From Clostridia bacterium (GTDB lineage: Bacteria; Bacillota; Clostridia; Oscillospirales; Acutalibacteraceae): 64,000 bases of DNA. A model generated the notes under the pieces. The model saw only the letters and a program-made list of their open reading frames with translations, had not been told where the DNA came from and searched no databases. The translations under genes were made by a program, and so were the position numbers. Below, piece by piece: positions 60,617 to 64,000 of the stretch. The stretch is taken from assembly GCA_017516485.1 (NCBI GenBank), contig JAFXCH010000021.1, positions 1-64,000 of the forward strand, read 5' to 3'. Position 1 is the first letter of the stretch. Each line of letters begins with the position of its first letter.

Positions 60617-62182
60617 ATGGACACTATGACTTTACGGATAAGCCAAGACTTCACAACCTCTGCCAAAGCTATTTTTAACTCACCTAACATTACATTGTGG
60701 ATTACTCTTCTGGTTTATATAGCCGCAATGTTTTTAATCGGAATTATTGAAGGTCGCAAATCCAAAAGCGTTGCGGATTTCACGGTTGGCGGCAGAAACG
60801 CAGGTGCATGGCTTTCAGCCCTCTCATACGGCACAGCATACTTCTCAGCCGTTATGTTTGTAGGTTACGCAGGCGGCACGGGTCTCGGCTACGGTCTTTG
60901 GGGCATACTCGCAGGTTTAGGCAACTGTGTATTCGGCTCGTGGCTTGCATGGAAAGTACTTGCACGCCGTACGCGCGATATTGCAGCCCGACTCAAGATC
61001 AAAACAATGCCCGAATTTTTCGAGTTAAGATACAGCTCAAAGAAAATGAAAACCTTTGCAGCCATCGTAATCTTCGTTTTCCTTGTCCCCTACTCAGCTT
61101 CTGTTTACAAAGGTCTTGCCAGCGTTGCGGAAGTACTTCTCGGAATTAATGTCAACATCTGTATGATAGTAATTGCCGCAGTAGCACTTATCCTCCTTGT
61201 ACTCGGCGGATATCTTGTACAGGCAAGAGCAGACTTTGTTCAGGGCATCGTAATGATGTTCGGCATTGCACTGCTTATAGTATTCGTTATCAGAAGCAAG
61301 CAGGTCGGCGGTGTAAGCGGTCTTGTTGAGTATGCAAAATCCGAATGGGGATTTGCATCGATGAGCGGCAAGAAATGGGTTTCACTGTGGGCTACCGTGC
61401 TTATGACGAGCTTCGGCACATGGGGTCTGCCTCAGATGGTACAGAAGTACTTCGGTATCAAGGACGATGCCCAGGCAAAAAGAGGTATCAAAATCTCAAC
61501 CTTCTTCGCATTGCTTGTCGCAGGCGGCGGCTACTTCATCGGCTCACTCTGCCACCGTTTCTTTACGGTAGGTGTCGATATGCCTGCACAGGACTACATA
61601 GTACCCAATATGCTCAAGGCTGTAGATATGCCGACAATTCTGCTCGGTATCGTACTTGTACTCCTTATTTCAGCATCCGTTTCAACACTCTGCTCCGTTA
61701 CTCTTACAGCTTGCTCTACGATATCAATCGACCTTATACGTGAACATAAAAAGAATATGAGTGACAAGTCGACAGCTGCTCTCACCAAGGTTTTCTGTGC
61801 TGTTTTCGTTGTACTCTCTTATATTGTTGCCACTACGGACACACCTATTCTCGATATGATGAGCTACTCATGGGGTATCATTTCAGGTTCATTCCTCGCT
61901 CCCTATGTACTTGCTCTGTTTTATAAAAAACTCAACCGCTTTGCCGCATGGCGCGGAATTCTTGTCGGCTTTTTTACCGCACTTGTACCTGCAGTTGCAA
62001 AGCTGCTTACAATGTTCGGCGTCACATCAGAAAAAGTTGTTTCACTTGCCGCAAAGGGTCCGATATACGCTTGTGCAGCAATGATAGCTTCAATTATAGT
62101 ATGTATTGTTATTTCCGAACTCACTCAGAAGAAATCCGAAGACACAACATTCTTCTACACAGGCACTATTGAAAAAGAATAA
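60617..62182 (+). CDS. Sodium:solute symporter family transporter
   Basis: A 521-residue, about 13-span SSS protein with VADFTVGGRNAGAWLSALSYGTAYFSAVMFVGYAG (spans 2-3, Na+ and substrate site) and GTWGLPQMVQKYFGI. The TTG at 60602 is possible, but GGAG there serves the ATG at 60617. It leads an operon with a phenylacetate-CoA ligase (12 bp behind) and iorA, so a carboxylate such as an aryl-acetate is a reasonable but untested substrate. Confidence 0.88.
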   Translation: MDTMTLRISQDFTTSAKAIFNSPNITLWITLLVYIAAMFLIGIIEGRKSKSVADFTVGGRNAGAWLSALSYGTAYFSAVMFVGYAGGTGLGYGLWGILAGLGNCVFGSWLAWKVLARRTRDIAARLKIKTMPEFFELRYSSKKMKTFAAIVIFVFLVPYSASVYKGLASVAEVLLGINVNICMIVIAAVALILLVLGGYLVQARADFVQGIVMMFGIALLIVFVIRSKQVGGVSGLVEYAKSEWGFASMSGKKWVSLWATVLMTSFGTWGLPQMVQKYFGIKDDAQAKRGIKISTFFALLVAGGGYFIGSLCHRFFTVGVDMPAQDYIVPNMLKAVDMPTILLGIVLVLLISASVSTLCSVTLTACSTISIDLIREHKKNMSDKSTAALTKVFCAVFVVLSYIVATTDTPILDMMSYSWGIISGSFLAPYVLALFYKKLNRFAAWRGILVGFFTALVPAVAKLLTMFGVTSEKVVSLAAKGPIYACAAMIASIIVCIVISELTQKKSEDTTFFYTGTIEKE

Positions 62183-62194
62183 TCCGGGAGGATA

Positions 62195-63508
62195 ATGATA
62201 AAGATGTTTTTTCAGAAAGATATTGAAACAATGTCCCGTAAGCAGTTGGAAGAGCTCCAGCTTGAAAGGCTCAAGTGGACTGTTGATTACTGCTACAAAA
62301 ACGTACCGTTTTACACAAAGAAGCTCGACGAAGCAGGTGTAACGGCAGACAAAATCAAGTCACTTGACGATATCAAGTACATACCGCCTACAACAAAGGC
62401 TGACCTGCGTGACAACTATCCCTTCGGTCTTTTTGCAAAGCCGATGAAGGAGATTGTAAGACTTCACGCTTCCTCAGGCACAACAGGCAAGCCTACGGTT
62501 GTCGGCTACACCAAGCACGACCTTGACCTTTGGTCAGACTGTATGGCAAGACTTTGTACCGCTGCAGGTGCTACAAGCGACGATATAGTACAGATATCCT
62601 TTGGCTACGGTATGTTCACCGGTGCTCTCGGTCTGCACTACGGTCTTGAGAAAATCGGTGCAACCGTAATCCCAAACTCCAGCGGTAACACAGAAAAAGC
62701 ACTTATGTACATGAGGGACTTCGGTACAACCGTACTCGTTGCAACACCCTCTTACGCACTGTATATGTGTGAAACAGCAAAGAGCCTCGAATACCCGATG
62801 AGTGATTATAAGCTCCGTCTCGGTCTGCTCGGCTCCGAGGGTTGCACACCGGAAATGCGTACCCAGATTGAAAATGGCTGGGGTCTTTTCGCAACAGACA
62901 ACTACGGTATGAGTGAGCTTATCGGCCCAGGCGTATCGGGCGAATGTCAGGAGCGTTGCGGTCTTCATTTCAACGAAGACTACTTCCTGCCTGAGATTGT
63001 TGACCCCGAAACTCTTGAGACAAGAGATGAAGGTGAATACGGTGAGCTTCTCGTTACAACCCTTACCAAAGAGGGTATTCCCCTTCTCAGATACAGAACA
63101 AGAGACATCACAAAGCTCAACTACGAGCCCTGTAAATGCGGCAGAACACACGCACGAATGGAAAAGGTTCAGGGCAGAAGCGATGATATGCTCAAAATCC
63201 GCGGCGTAAACATCTTCCCGTCACAGATTGAAAGCGTACTTATCGGTATGGACCAAGTAAGCCCGCACTATCAGCTTGTTGTACGCAGAGAGGGCTTTGC
63301 AGATACACTTGAGGTTCAGGTTGAGCTTGTTGACAGCAGCCTGCTTGACAGCTACGGCAAGATTCAGGAGCTTCAGAAGAATATTGCAAAACGCATTCAG
63401 ACAGTACTCGGTATCCAGTGTAAGATAAGCATTGTCGAGCACGGCACAATAGAGCGTTTTGTCGGCAAGGCAAAAAGAGTAGTAGACCTCAGAAAAGAGA
63501 ACAAATAA
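62195..63508 (+). CDS. paaK: Phenylacetate--CoA ligase (PaaK-like), operon with iorA
   Basis: A 437-residue adenylate-forming ligase, about half identical to the 45374-46681 copy. The P-loop is ASSGTTGKPTVVGY, then YGMSELIGPG, RYRTRD and ILRI-type LKIRGVNIFPSQIE. GGGAGG lies only 3 nt before the first ATG (62195), and an ATG at 62204 has a 12-nt gap, so the exact start is open. Followed 14 bp later by iorA. Confidence 0.92.
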   Translation: MIKMFFQKDIETMSRKQLEELQLERLKWTVDYCYKNVPFYTKKLDEAGVTADKIKSLDDIKYIPPTTKADLRDNYPFGLFAKPMKEIVRLHASSGTTGKPTVVGYTKHDLDLWSDCMARLCTAAGATSDDIVQISFGYGMFTGALGLHYGLEKIGATVIPNSSGNTEKALMYMRDFGTTVLVATPSYALYMCETAKSLEYPMSDYKLRLGLLGSEGCTPEMRTQIENGWGLFATDNYGMSELIGPGVSGECQERCGLHFNEDYFLPEIVDPETLETRDEGEYGELLVTTLTKEGIPLLRYRTRDITKLNYEPCKCGRTHARMEKVQGRSDDMLKIRGVNIFPSQIESVLIGMDQVSPHYQLVVRREGFADTLEVQVELVDSSLLDSYGKIQELQKNIAKRIQTVLGIQCKISIVEHGTIERFVGKAKRVVDLRKENK

Positions 63509-63522
63509 GGAGAAAGATAACA

Positions 63523-64000
63523 ATGGCTAAAGAGCTCAGAATAGGTAATGATGCCGTTGCACACGGTCTTTACGAAGGCGGCGTACGTGTAGTTTCAAGC
63601 TACCCCGGCACACCCAGTACAGAAATCACAGAGTTTATTTCTACATACGATGACGTATACTCAGAATGGGCACCCAACGAGAAAGTCGCCGCTGAGGTTG
63701 CACTCGGTGCCGCAATCGCAGGTGCAAGAGCATTCTGCGGTATGAAGCACGTTGGTCTCAACGTTGCATCCGAGCCCGTTTTCACAGGCTCATACACAGG
63801 TGTCAACGCAGGCTGGGTTATCGCAGTTGCAGATGACCCCGGTATGCACTCCTCTCAGAACGAGCAGGATTCACGCCACTACGCAAAGGCTGCAAAGGTT
63901 ATGATGCTTGAGCCTTCCGACTCAGCAGAGTGCCTTGAATTTGCAAAAAAGGGCTTTGAGCTTTCAGAAAAATTTGACTGCCCCGTTATTCTCCGCCTCA
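63523..64000 (+). CDS. iorA: Indolepyruvate ferredoxin oxidoreductase alpha subunit, N-terminal part
   Basis: The first 159 residues run open to the window edge. The start MAKELRIGNDAVAHGLYEGG, SSYPGTPSTEI and WAPNEKVAAEVALGAAIAGA match IorA, a TPP-dependent 2-oxoacid oxidoreductase that turns indole-, phenyl- or hydroxyphenyl-pyruvate into the aryl-acetyl-CoA using ferredoxin. AAGGAG precedes the ATG. It stands directly behind a phenylacetate-CoA ligase. The beta subunit is expected to the right of the window. Confidence 0.92.
   Translation, partial: MAKELRIGNDAVAHGLYEGGVRVVSSYPGTPSTEITEFISTYDDVYSEWAPNEKVAAEVALGAAIAGARAFCGMKHVGLNVASEPVFTGSYTGVNAGWVIAVADDPGMHSSQNEQDSRHYAKAAKVMMLEPSDSAECLEFAKKGFELSEKFDCPVILRL

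Overview
The window reads as chromosomal DNA of an anaerobic, gut-type Clostridia member, most likely Oscillospirales/Ruminococcaceae-like. I base this on the IspH-S1 fusion gene, the rpiR-baiN-cmk-plsC-ispH gene order, pyruvate formate-lyase as the pyruvate-cleaving enzyme, T-box and ZTP riboswitches, two HgdC-type radical activase domains in one protein, and TIR-bearing small repeats of the kind common in these genomes. No tRNA, rRNA, prophage, IS transposase or CRISPR array lies inside. The left edge carries tandem strong promoters of rRNA-operon style that read out of the window to the left.

Layout. 1-6.2 kb: promoters reading left, a radical SAM protein, then a leftward block with a HAD phosphatase, a lipoprotein and an amino-acid ABC transporter. 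Its two substrate-binding proteins (SBPs) appear circularly permuted relative to the usual SBP_bac_3 order. 6.2-10.6 kb: two tandem paralogues that join a seven-bladed propeller to an alpha-helical domain. 10.6-16.2 kb: ispH/S1, plsC, cmk, a BaiN-like flavoprotein and an RpiR regulator in one leftward operon. 16.3-19.9 kb: a membrane-anchored secreted protein, RlmA and a MATE pump. 19.9-23.7 kb: exopolysaccharide tyrosine autokinase, polymerase and glycosyltransferase. 23.8-28.4 kb: a DUF11 protein, a GH31 glycosidase and a two-gene CHR transporter. 28.4-32 kb: an ECF sigma with a putative membrane anti-sigma, then typA. 32.1-35.4 kb: pflA and pflB, with pflB behind a ZTP (pfl-motif) riboswitch. 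35.5-39 kb: a cysteine-rich microprotein, an MFS gene broken by an in-frame TGA and a secreted alpha/beta hydrolase. 39-47.9 kb: a NimA-like protein, a TetR/CDF divergent pair with visible operators, an esterase, a secreted GH3 enzyme, and an ACT/phenylacetate-CoA ligase operon behind a T-box whose specifier reads UUC (Phe), then a nitroreductase. 47.9-50.5 kb: VWA, CPBP protease and macro-HTH genes. 50.6-52.8 kb: azlCD and rplM-rpsI. 52.9-54.1 kb: a nest of small repeats followed by three consecutive hydrophobic micro-ORFs, each with its own Shine-Dalgarno. 54.2-59.6 kb: a 2-hydroxyacyl-CoA-dehydratase-like protein, a giant activase and two acyltransferases. 59.6-60.3 kb: an ECF sigma coupled to a 58-residue putative truncated anti-sigma. 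60.4-64 kb: a Na+/solute symporter, a second phenylacetate-CoA ligase and the start of iorA, cut by the window edge.

Functional links. Phenylalanine sensing (T-box), phenylacetate-CoA ligases and indolepyruvate ferredoxin oxidoreductase point to aromatic amino-acid or aryl-acetate metabolism at two loci. The ZTP riboswitch ties formate production by PFL to 10-formyl-folate demand. GH31, GH3 and an esterase suggest glycan use. The items most worth a second look are the permuted binding proteins and their chimeric second copy, the micro-ORF cluster, the propeller-helical twin genes, the macro-HTH island and the Phe T-box.
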